Assembly: GCA_029953675.1 (NCBI GenBank)
Contig: JAMWBK010000003.1
Coordinates: 1,984,001 to 2,048,000, forward strand
Length of the DNA: 64,000 nt
Source: Rhodosorus marinus
Lineage: Eukaryota; Rhodophyta; Stylonematophyceae; Stylonematales; Stylonemataceae
Direction of reading: 5' to 3'
Of the stretch, positions 44,336 to 54,618 are shown piece after piece. The notes under the pieces were generated by a model, which was not told where the DNA came from, did not search any database, and worked only from the letters and a program-made list of their open reading frames with translations. The number at the start of each line of letters is the position of its first letter. Positions within the stretch are counted from its first letter, which is position 1. The position numbers were made by a program, and so were the translations under genes.

Positions 44336-46038
44336 TGATGATGACGATGATCATTATCCGTCTATTCAGAGGCTAACTACCTAGAGAAGCCAGAGACAAG
44401 ACGCTGATGACGGACGTAAACAAACGGAGCAGAATTGGAGCGCCACAGGGTCAAAGAAAGCTCCGTGAGCAGACTATCTAAACGCCCTGGGTCGTTGCGA
44501 AACAAAGCTCGCAGACAGCGAGAACCTACACTATCTATCAAACCAAAGCACTCAATAATGAGGGGGACGAACCGGTATGTCACCGCCGAATCGCGAAAGG
44601 TAGGGTTTGAGATCGCTGCCGCGTACTGCGAATTTTTCACTTGCCGCATGCACCGAGCTGCAGCTCCTCGACGCCGAGCCGACGCAGGCAGGTACCTGGT
44701 CGCCTGAGGACAAGGGATGGAGGGAGAGGTCAATGTACTCACTGCGACGCGCATTGAGCTCAGTAACAACGAGATCCGCCACCCGCTGTACCGCTGTAGC
44801 GTCACTCTCATCAGCAATTTCCGATGCCACCGCCAGAGGGACCTCATACTCCACTTCTCGGTCAGTACCGAGCGATTGAGAACGAAGCTAGCGGAAGAGC
44901 AAGCGGTTGAGCCGCGTATGGCGTCTGGTCCGCCCCCTTGAACCTCCGCACAAGACGCCAAGAGATGCGAACGATAATCACCCCACGGCACATTGGTCCC
45001 GCACAATGCGCATCTAGAATCCCGCTCAACAGGCCAAGGGGGTTGCGACAAGCCCAGGTAAAGTCGTAACCTTACACGAAGTTCGAGATCGGTAAGCGCC
45101 AACCGCCGATACGCAGGTATGACCGTGAAGAAATGGGAGCTGAGACTCCCCCCCAAACCGCGCAGGCGAGCCAAAGTCGACGCCGAGCGCGAAGGTAAAC
45201 TCAGAAGGGTGGCATACGAGTCCCGATGTATGTCCCACGAAAGGGTTTTTTGGATTACATCGGTCCTCGAAGGGGCGGGACCCGACCGGGGAACGCCCTC
45301 CTCTGGCGGTCTCGACGGCACAGCCACGGCGTCAATATCCTCGGCAGTTTCTACACCATTTCCAACACACGGTGCTGTAGCAGAGACTCCCGAACGCTGG
45401 CCACCGAGGGAGTCAAGAACTGCGGCCCAGGAAGGGTTTTTTGGATTACATCGGTCCTCGAAGGGGCGGGACCCGACCGGGAAACGCCCCCCTCTGGCGG
45501 TCTCGAGGGCACAGCCACGGCGTCAATATCCTCGGCAGTTTCTACACCATTTCCAACACACGGTGCTGTAGCAGAGACTCCCGAACGCTGGCCACCGAGG
45601 GAGTCAAGAACTGCCACCCAGGAATCGCACCGAGCCTGGGTACCAATCGGCAGAGTGGTACATTGTTGAAAAGCGGCCTCCAGTTCCGAAAAAAAACCCC
45701 CGAGCCGTGGGGCGAGAGTCCCGTCCAGCCGCCCAACCCGAAGACCACTCAACCACTCACATGCAGATCACACTCCGTAGACCATGTACTAAGCGCATTG
45801 GCCCACGAACTCACCACAGCCGCCGGCTGGATCGCCGCGTAAGATCCCACAGCCAGCCCGCCCAGCCGCACGGCAACGCGATCTGCGGGTGAAGAACGTC
45901 CTTTTCTGCATCCCCCAAAACAGATAGCTCAGCATCCATCAGCGTGCCTAGCACGTCCCTCGCTCGTCGACCTGCGCGGAGCGCCAGCCAAGACCCCCAC
46001 TCGGAGGGTAGCTGCCGCAAAAAATAGGTCAACCTCTA
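44336..46038 (-). mobile_element. LINE-A copy, minus strand, left arm of an inverted pair
   Basis: From a gatgatgatgacgatg-type tail and ccgtctattcagagg back to the RT thumb region. It contains a 191-bp tandem duplication (45243-45433 and 45434-45624) and shares private variants with the right arm at 46039-47917. Frameshifted. Confidence 0.88.
45243..45624. repeat. 191-bp tandem duplication inside a LINE-A copy
   Basis: gggttttttggattacatcg occurs at 45243 and again at 45434. Both units run through the same gggagtcaagaactgc...cccagg end, with a few differences. Other LINE-A copies have a single unit here. Confidence 0.93.
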
Positions 46039-47917
46039 GCATCAGTTCCCGCGGGTCCGTGCGGTCGCCTTCCACGACGATGTGACGCTTCTTGGCACTC
46101 CCGACTATCTGGTGCCGGCCTACGATTTTCTTGGCGAGGTGGCTTCCTTGGTGGGGCTGCGTATCAACCATGCCAAGTCAGATATCTTGGGCGGGTCTCA
46201 AAAAAATGCACCGCGGACGCGGTTCCATCCAGGTTCCGAGGTATTTGGCGAGCTGAGGGCTTCCTTCTGTTCGGTGTCCCCGTAGGCACTCCGATATTTG
46301 TTGAACGCAGCCTCTCCGCGTTCCTGAGTCATCACGATGAACCCTTGACTGAGCTGTGCAGTCTCCCAGAAGGGTACCTCCAGACCGCTCTGCTCATCTT
46401 CTGGTTCAGCGCGGGCCAGAGGCTGACCTATTTCTTGCGCAGCTACCCTCCGAGAGTGCGGCGGGTCTTGGCCCTGCGCTCCGCGCTGACCGACGAGCGA
46501 GGGACGTGCTAGGCACGCTGATGGATGCTGAGCTATCTGTTTTGGGGGATGCAGAAAAGGACGTTCTTCACCCGCAGATCGCGTTGCCCGTGCGGTTGGG
46601 CGGGCTGGCTGTGGGATCTTACGGGGCGATCCAGCCGGTGGCTGTGGTGAGTTCGTGGGCCAATGCGCTGAATACATGGTCTAGGGAGTGTGATCCGCAT
46701 GTGAGTGGTTTGTTGAGTGGACTTCGGGTTTGGCGGCTGGACGGGACTCTCGCCCCACAGCTCGAAGGGGTTTTCTCGGAACTGGAGGCCGCTTTCCAAC
46801 AATGTACCACCCTGCCGAGTGGTACCCAGGCTCGGTGCGATTCCTGGGCGGCAGTTCTTGACTCCCTCGGTGGCCAGCGTTCGGGAGTCTCTGCTGCAGC
46901 ACCGTGCGTTGGATATGGTGTAGAAACTGCCGAGTATATTGACGCCGTGGCTGTGCCGTCGACACCGCCAGAGGAGGGCGTTTCCTGGTCGGGTCCCGCC
47001 CCTTCGAGGACCGATGTAATCCAAAAAACCCTTTCGTGGGACACACATCGGGACTCGTATGCCACCCTACTGAGTTTACCTTCGTGCTCGGCGTCGACTT
47101 TGGCTCGCCTGCGCGGTTTGGGGGGAGTCTCAGCTCCCATTTCTTCACGGTCATACCTGCGTATCGGCGGTTGGCGCTTACCGATCTCGAACTTCGTGTA
47201 AGGTTACGACTTTACCTGGGCTTGTCGCAACCCCCTTGGCCTGTTGAGCGGGATTCTAGATGCGCATTGTGCGGGACCAATGTGCCGTGGGGTGATTATC
47301 GTTCGCATCTCTTGGCGTCTTGTGCGGAGGTTCAAGGGGGCGGACCAGACGCCATACGCGGCTCAACCGCTTGCTCTTCCGCTAGCTTCGTTCTCAATCG
47401 CTCGGTACTGACCGAGAAGTGGAGTATGAGGTCCCTCTGGCGGTGGCATCGGAAATTGCTGATGAGAGTGACGCTACAGCGGTACAGCGGGTGGCGGATC
47501 TCGTTGTTACTGAGCTCAATGCGCGTCGCAGTGAGTACATTGACCTCTCCCTCCATCCCTTGTCCTCAGGCGACCAGGTACCTGCCTGCGTCGGCTCGGC
47601 GTCGAGGAGCTGCAGCTCGGTGCATGCGGCAAGTGAAAAATTCGCAGTACGCGGCAGCGATCTCAAACCCTACCTTTCGCGATTCGGCGGTGACATACCG
47701 GTTCGTCCCCCTCATTATTGAGTGCTTTGGTTTGATAGATAGTGTAGGTTCTCGCTGTCTGCGAGCTTTGTTTCGCAACGACCCAGGGCGTTTAGATAGT
47801 CTGCTCACGGAGCTTTCTTTGACCCTGTGGCGCTCCAATTCTGCTTTGTTTGTGGACGTCATCAGCGTCTTGCCTCTCGCTTCTCAGGGTAGTTAGCCTC
47901 TGAATAAACGGATCATC
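46039..47917 (+). mobile_element. LINE-A copy, plus strand, right arm of an inverted pair
   Basis: Begins atcagttcccgcgggtc in the RT just before motif C and runs to gaataaacggatcatcaag. Two open stretches (46356-47201 and 47036-47896) cover the thumb, zinc and nuclease regions. Head to head with the left arm at 46038/46039 with no spacer. Confidence 0.88.
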
Positions 47918-47924
47918 AAGAGCA

Positions 47925-48258
47925 GAGGGATGCATAGATAGCCCCTAAGGAGCCGGAGACCCTCCCCCGGACGCCAAAGGGTGAAGGGGTGCTCGGCTCA
48001 ATGGCGAGCGGGTCCACCTCTGGATCGACATTTACATCCATAGAGGGTAGTTCCCCCACGTCGTCACAAGGAGTGCGGAGGCACCGACAGAAAGACGCCC
48101 AGCGGGAAACACCTGAGCAAAATCGGGATGATTCTCCAAAAGCGAAGTTTCCTAGGCAAGGAAATCTTGGCGCAGCATGGAGGAAACCCATATTTGGGAG
48201 CAAATCTAGCAGGTTTTCTGAACCCTTGAAAGCCGAGGCCTCCGTGAGGGGCATTTGG
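47925..48258 (-). mobile_element. LINE-A N-terminal region fragment, minus strand
   Basis: Matches the head of the longest copy at about 37160-37480: on the minus strand it reads SMDVNVDPEVDPLAIEPSTP and FGVRGRVSGSLGAIYASL. Only this internal piece is present. Confidence 0.82.
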
Positions 48259-48790
48259 ACGTGACTCTTAGCTCGAGGCTCGGAGACGTTTTTGACGAGC
48301 TGGAGGGTGCGTTTCAGCAATGTATTGCCCTGCCAAGCGGTACACAACCCCGCTACGGGTCGTGGCGCGCAGTTCTTGACTCTTTTGGCGGATCTCGTTC
48401 GGGAAGCTCTGCGGCCGAACCGTGTCTTGACAGTGGAGCCCGGATGGGGGCGTTTGGGCTGGAGACGATGCTGACATGGATGACGCTGTTGCCGTGCCGT
48501 CCAGGCCGCCTGAGGAACCTGTTACCCGGTGTGGCCCGGCCCCTTCGGGAACTGATGTAGTACAAAAAACCCTTTCCTGGGACATACATCGCGACTTGTA
48601 CGCCACCCTTCTAGGTTCAGCTTCCTCTCCGCCTTCGACCTTGGCTCGCCTTCGTGATTTGGGGGATAGCCTCAGCTCTCACTTCTTTACGGTCATTCCT
48701 GCCTACCCGCGGCTAGTGATGACAGACTTCGAGATGCACACGAGCTTACGTTTGTACCTTGGCTTGCCCTGTAAACTTTACTCGGCAACT
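48255..48790 (+). mobile_element. LINE-A diverged subfamily fragment, plus strand
   Basis: Corresponds to the thumb-to-zinc interval (FDELEGAFQQCIALPSGTQ, then a frameshift, then LSWDIHRDLYATLLG) but is clearly diverged from the main subfamily. Ends at LRLYLGLP, where unrelated sequence begins. Confidence 0.78.
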
Positions 48791-48974
48791 ACCTAATGCA
48801 GCGTAACATGCGCTGCATTAGGTTCTATCAAGATCTAGGGAAAATGTGTGTGTTTAACCCCGTCTCCCGGGGTCTCTAGCTACGATAAAAAAGAAAAATA
48901 AGGGATCAGTGGCTGGTCCGCCTGATCCACGCGCAAAGCCCCTAACGCGAGCTCTGCGTTCCCTGCCCAAAGTG
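48791..48974. other. Short unrelated spacer with a small palindrome
   Basis: Contains cctaatgcagcg-taacatg-cgctgcattagg near 48793-48823, a perfect 12-bp inverted repeat around a 7-bp loop. Otherwise featureless. Confidence 0.7.
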
Positions 48975-49600
48975 TTCTGTTTAGTTGAGCCCGCACGTTC
49001 TACCTGTGCGGTAGCCACGTGCCGTGCGGTGAATTCGGTGGACACCTGTTGGTATCCTGTCCGCAAGTCCAGGGGGCCCGAACTCGTCGCCATACGCGGC
49101 TCAAACGGTTGCTGTTTCGCTATCTTCGTTCTCAGATGCTGGGCACGGACCGGGAGGTCATCAGCGAAGACGCTCAACCGCGTACTCAGACAAGAGGCTG
49201 AGTACGTGGTTGACCTTTCTATTCCTTGTCCTCAGGCGACCAGATACCTAACCGCATCTGCACGCTGCCGTGGCTGCCGTGGCGCTGCGGCTCGGTCAAT
49301 GCGGCAACTGAAGGAGTCCCAGTACGCTGCAGCTATGTTGGACTCTACGCTCCGCGATTCGGCCTTGTCCTATCCGTCTGTTCCACTCATCATCGAGTGC
49401 TTTGGTTTAGTTGATTGTGTCGGCTCTCGCTGGCTTCGTGGGCTCTTTCGTCACAGACCTAATCGTCTTGATAGCCTCCTCACGGAGCTGTCCTTGACCT
49501 TATGGCGTTCCAACGTGGCTTTATTGTTTGACGAGCGTCATCAGCGTCTTGCTTCTCGCTTCTCAGGGTAGTTAGGCTCTCATAAACTGATGATGATGTG
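48975..49600 (+). mobile_element. LINE-A diverged subfamily 3' fragment, plus strand
   Basis: Zinc region (CGSHVPCGEFGGHLL in the right frame) through a shortened nuclease to VPLIIECFGLVDCVGSRWL and HQRLASRFSG. Ends ggttaggctctcataaactgatgatgatg, a variant terminus with the same trinucleotide tail. Confidence 0.82.
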
Positions 49601-49611
49601 TTACATCTCGA

Positions 49612-50280
49612 ATCCCTGTCCGTAGGCCATGGCGGTTGTGGGAACCCAAGGTACAAGCGCAGCTCGTACGCAGCTCGAAGTCTGTCATCACCAACCCCGG
49701 GTAGGCAGGAATGACCGACCGAAAAGAAGCGAAAGCTCAGATTACCACCGAAACCACGGAGGCGAGCCAAGGTCGAAGGCAGAGAGGAAGGCGAACTCAG
49801 AAGGGTGGCGTACGAGTCCCGATGTATGTCCCAAGACAGGGCTTTTTGTACTACATCATTCCTCGAACGGGCCGGACCCGACCGGGTAACAGACTCCTCA
49901 GGCGGCCTCGATGGCACGGCGACAACGTCCATTTCAGCATCATCTTCAGCGCAAACGACTTCACCAGCCGCTGGTTTCAGGTGTTCACCACTTCCGAGAC
50001 ACGGCTCGGCTGCAGAGCTCCCCGCACGAGCCCTGCCAAAAGAGTCAAGAACTGCCCAGCCGGGACCCGTAACAGGGCTGTGTACCGCTCGGCAGGGCAA
50101 TACACTCCAATTCTGCTTTGTTTGTGGACGCGCGTCATCAGCGTCTTGTCTCTCGCTTCTCAGGGTAGTTAGCCTCTGAATAAACGGATCAGCAATACAC
50201 TGCTGAAACACAGCCTCCAATTCTGCAAAAACGCCGCCGAGCTTCGAGGCGAGAGTAACGTCCAATCTCCCCACGCGAAG
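49612..50280 (-). mobile_element. LINE-A diverged subfamily fragment, minus strand, split by a younger insertion
   Basis: Thumb-to-zinc interval in minus orientation (VGRLDVTLASKLGGVFAELE, LSWDIHRDSYATLL). It is interrupted at 50107-50191 by an 85-bp LINE-A end. Confidence 0.8.
50107..50191 (+). mobile_element. Minimal LINE-A insertion, 85 bp, with 10-bp target duplication
   Basis: Only the last 85 bp of the element (ccaattctgctttgtttgtg to gaataaacggatca), flanked by gcaatacact at 50097-50106 and 50192-50201. It fixes the 3' end of LINE-A at ...ggatca. Confidence 0.93.
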
Positions 50281-51143
50281 GCGTCGACTTTGGCTCGCCT
50301 GCGCGGTTTGGGGGGGAGTCTCAGCTCCCATTTCTTCACGGTCATACCTGCGTATCCGCGGTTGGCGCTTACCGATCTCGAACTTCGTGTAAGCTTACGA
50401 CTTTACCTGGGCTTGCCGCAACCCCCTTGGCCTGTTGAGCGGGATTCTAGATGCGCATTGTGCGGGGCCAATGTGCCGTGGGGTGATTATGGTGCGCATC
50501 TGTTGGCGGCTTGTGCGGAGGTTCAAGGGGCCCGGACCAGACGCCATACGCGGCTCAATCGCTTGCTCTTCCGCTACCTTCGGTCTCAATCCCTCGGTGC
50601 GGAGCGAGAAGTGGAGTATGAGGTCCCTCTGGCGGTGGCATCGGAAATTGCTGATGAGAGTGACGCTACAGCGGTACAGCGGGTGGCGGATCTCGTTGCG
50701 ACTGACCTCAATGCGCGTCGCAGTGAGTACATTGACCTCTCCATCCCTTGTCCTCAGGCGACCAGGTACCTGCCTGCGTCGGCTCGGCGTCGAGGAGCTG
50801 CAGCTCGGTCCATGCGGCAAGTTAAAGATTCGCAGTACGCGGCAGCGATGTCAAACCCTACCTTTCGCGATGCGGGGGTGACGTGACATACAGGTTCGTC
50901 CCCCTCATTATTGAGTGCTTTGGCTTGATAGATAGTGTATCGTAGGTTCTCGCTGGCTGCGAGCTCTGTTTCGCAACGACCCAGGGCGTTTAGATAGTCT
51001 GCTCACGGAGCTTTCTTTGATACTGTGGCGCTCCAATTCCGCTTTGTTTGTGGACGCGCGTCATCAGCGTCTTGTCTCTCGCTTCTCAGGGTAGTTAGCC
51101 TCTGAATAAACGGATCATCATCATCATCATCATCATCATCAAG
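50281..51143 (+). mobile_element. LINE-A 3' copy, plus strand, with (TCA)n tail
   Basis: Well-preserved stretch with an open frame (50290-50886) across the zinc motif CALCGANVPWGDYGAHLL and nuclease core VADLVATDLNARRSEYIDLS, frameshifted before VPLIIECFG. Ends gaataaacggatca followed by about nine TCA units to 51141. Confidence 0.9.
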
Positions 51144-52900
51144 GCCCCGTAACAAACCAAGCACGTATGGATTATTCTCTCTAGACCATGTAGTCAGTGC
51201 ATTGGCCCAAGAGCTCACCACGGCCGCCGGTTGGATCGCCGCATAAGTCCCACGGCCAGTCCGCCCCATCGCACGGGCAAGGCCAGCTGACGGTGAAGGA
51301 CTGCCTGTTCTTCAAATAGTTCAGGCGCTGGCACGCGCTGAATCTGAAAATGATCAAAGCTGTCTGGAGGTACCCCTCGGGGAGGCGGCACAGCTCATTC
51401 AGCAGCTCATCATGGCGACTCAGGAGCGCGCGAATGGCCCGCTCCACAAACCCCCCCAAAACTCGCAGTGCCAACAGAGACACCAAATAGAATGAAACCT
51501 TCGGGACGCCAAATGTCCCGAAACAGAGAGGGAGCCTGGGCCGCAGCGCACAGCAGGCCTCCCCAAAATCACACTTGGCGTGGTTTGTCCGTAACCACCT
51601 AGAAGAGAACGCATCTCGCCGAGAAGAGAATACGCCGGCACAAGATCATCAGGAGTGCCGAGGAGCGTCACAGCGTCATGAAAAGCGACGACTCCGACCC
51701 GCGAGAACTGCTTCTGCACCCGCAACAACGCCAACTGCAAGCCACATGCGTGCAGGAAAGGCCCTAAGGGGTCTCCCTGCTGAACACCCGTATGGGCTAC
51801 AACACTTTGGCTGTCCGCACCCAAGGTGACAAGGCGAGGGGAATTGAGCCCCTCATCATAGACGCGGCGCAAGAAACAGAAGCCAGTTGGAAAGAGCTGA
51901 CGAACCACCTCGAGTGCGTGAGTACGCGACACGCTGTTGAAAGCGTACCAAAAGGCTCCTCACTGAGACCATCCGGCTGAAGGATGCGAGTCACCAGTTA
52001 CAGCCCCACCAGTTACAGCCTGAATAACCTACACCGACCTTGGTCAACCTAAAAAAGCCCCTGGCTTCCTTAGTTAGACAACGCGAGACGAAACGGCTCG
52101 TCAGCTTCCGGAGCGCTTCGCACATTCCAATAGGGCGCAACGAAGGCGCCTGGCATGAACGGCCGGGCTTGGGCAAGAGAACGAGCTGGGAGCGGAACAA
52201 TAAAGCCCACGCAGCTGCACACAAATCGTCTCCATTCACGAGACCCTCCAGCACCCGAGAGAGGGCATCCAGGCCCTCCTCGCCAAGCCAATGGAAAAGC
52301 TCAATCCCAAGGCCTGAGGGACCCGGTGCACGATCCTTCGGAGCAGACCCAATAAGAGCTAGAACCTCATCAGGTCGGACAAGCAACCGATCCGTGCCAT
52401 GTAGAGAGTCTACAAAAGGATCTAAGATATGCTGAAGCTCAAGAGTTCCAACTCAGGTCGTGCGCAGAGAACAGTGCGGCGACTGGATCAGCCAGGTCAG
52501 TCCGATAAGGCTCGACTGAAGGGCCCTGCTGAAGGATGGCCGCCACACGCCGGATATCCCCCTGTGCCCTGCTGCCTTTGCCCGTACCTGCCTACGGGAA
52601 CGAGAAGAAGGTGAAGTCTAGCACGAAGAGGAAGCAGAGACACTAGCAAGGTACAAAGATTCTAGGAAAGCAAAGTCCCCTGAGAGAAAAGACTGAACTT
52701 TGCCTAATCGGACATGCATGGCGCCCCTGTGAGACCGTGAGCACTGGCCGAGGAAAAACAAACATAAGCTTCCAATCAAGTTCTGCTTGAGGATGGTCGG
52801 CCACTTCCATAACAGGAAATCCAAAAGAAAAGAAACCCTCCTGCGCAAGCGATGAGGAAGAGAGACTAGCACTCCCTGTCCCATCCATGAGCGTCTGGCT
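51144..52900 (-). mobile_element. LINE-A diverged subfamily copy, minus strand, RT region
   Basis: On the minus strand it reads the linker (LPHRLRRRVSFLLDFLL), the palm entry (LVLLPKPGRSCQAPSLRPIG), motif B (TGVQQGDPLGPFLHA) and motif C region (VAFHDAVTLLG, second catalytic Asp replaced by Ala in this copy). Motif A is disrupted near 51930-52020. Decayed. Confidence 0.83.
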
Positions 52901-53898
52901 CTGTTAGTGTGCTCGACTTCCCGTTCCATAGCAGGAGCGAGCACTACGCTCGAGTATTGAACACAGCCCTGGGACACTCGCCCACCCCCTGTCACTCCCC
53001 AATACCTACGCCGGTCCGCCTGGATGGGCATCTCCTTCACAGCCATGCAGACCTGGCTCAGTCTCGGACGATCCAACTCCTGTGTCGCTCGGGTAGCTTG
53101 GGTTCCCCATACAGGGGTGAATACAACCAAAAGCTGCTGTTAACTCCTGGCTGCAACTTTCCCATGGCCCCATTACAGATCTTCCTTCCGCTGCTACTTT
53201 GAGGTGTCAACGGCGCAATGGGACAGTCAAATGCTCCTCGATTCTGATGTGACTCTCTTCCTCGGGAGCTTCTGCGCGATATTATTCTTATTGTTCTACA
53301 TCATCTTTGGGGATCCAGCCTAGATCGCTCATTTAATCACACATCTCGTCCCCGTAACAATGGTCAAGGTGCTGCAGGTAGACGCCCGCGCTGGCAATCC
53401 CTCCTGATGAACCCTCAAATTTGAAACGCTCATGGTACTCCTTTACTCAGACCCCAGTCGTACGCAGCTTCTCTTGCGATGAGCGAGCTTCCCACTTGCT
53501 CCCTTGGGTGGGGGGGGTTGGAACTCACGGACGGCGGCAACAACGGGCACAATGAAAAAAAGTATGCGCTGACGAACTCATGGTTGTCACGCCACGCGTG
53601 GAGTACAAACAGACTCCTCAACAACTCAATTTGCAATCGTTGGGCTAGATGGGCAATTCCTGCCGTGGGAAACTATGCTCTCGCAGTTTCATGAGATATC
53701 CTGGCTATTCACGCCGTTATCAAGCTGGTCGGGTAGACTCTTTAGGAGACGCTACAATTGAGCCAGTCTCTTCTCCCCTCCCTCGGGCAAAACTACTGCA
53801 GGATGGAAGTGTACAGATTGCGGTCAGGACTCGGCGATGGTTGAGTTGTAAGCCATTACCATTCCCCTAGTAGATTTGCTTGTTTATAAATCGCTCAA
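52901..53898. other. Boundary region between the repeat domain and the right-arm genes
   Basis: A small open frame at 53231-53323 (ATG start) encodes 30 residues with one membrane segment (FLGSFCAILFLLFYIIFGDP), about the size and layout of OST4-type or similar micro-membrane proteins; this is a weak suggestion only. The rest shows no coding evidence. Confidence 0.25.
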
Positions 53899-54618
53899 CT
53901 ATTTAACGTATGGAGGCGGATCTTTGTAGATATGCGGCAAGTCATCGTCCTCGTCATCCACTTTTTCCCGGTCTTCTATTTGATTTTCGACTTCAGTCCC
54001 ATCCTTCTTCTTCCAATCCTGAATACAGAAGCGTGGGAAGTTCTCAGCACATGACCATCAGTCTTGAGTCAGCTCGAAGGTTGAGGCACTGTGACGCATT
54101 TGGAGGACGAATATGAACGGGCGGCAGACGTACGTTCCACCAGACAACGCTCTTGTAGATCAATCTCTTACATGACGGACATGGGATCCTCTTTCTTCCG
54201 TCACAAAGACGACACTGACAACTGGAAACCTTGCCCATCATTTCAACTGTATACATACCCCCCCCATTGCACAAATTACACTCGACCGAACCCTTCCCAA
54301 GACACTGTTCGCAGTCAGCGTCGCCCTCAGGTTTCATTGCCTGCTCGTAACCCTCAGGCAGCTGAAACTTCAATTCTTCCTCTTCCGCATTCCGTGTCAC
54401 GACTCTCCTATACCTCCTCGAGCACTGTGCTTTCCTCGGAACCAGCGATCGCGAAACCTTTACATCGGAGGACAAGCCAGCAAATTAGAGCAGAAACGCT
54501 CCATGCATTAGTTATGGACTGTCCGCAACATGTTTTCATGTTGCGGAAAACCTGGTTCAATTCCTGCCATACCCAGACTCACCAAAAAGCTTTCCACAAA
54601 ACAACTACGCGAAGCCAT
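53899..54618 (-). CDS. DnaJ-type zinc-finger protein, probably plastid, 159 aa, three exons
   Basis: Small cysteine-rich protein like the BSD2/LQY1 group, which act as plastid chaperones or disulfide-related factors; it has a DnaJ-like zinc finger but no J domain. Exons on the minus strand are 54618-54583 (MASRSCFVESFL), 54457-54134 and 54018-53899; introns of 125 and 115 bp are GT-AG, phase 0. Residues 1-32 are basic and Ser/Arg-rich, as in a transit peptide. The zinc region spans about 58-108: CEQCLGKG, CNLCNGGG, CRLCDGRK and CPSC, the four-knuckle C-x2-C-x-G-x-G layout with the last two relaxed. The C-terminus is acidic and ends in KDPPPYVK. The first exon was inferred from the donor gtgagt and frame continuity. 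Confidence 0.8.

Noticed and set aside
29399-50881. Many antisense ORFs of 60-170 codons rich in Arg and Ser inside LINE-A copies
   Set aside because: The same shadow frames recur wherever the nuclease region occurs, opposite the conserved coding strand.
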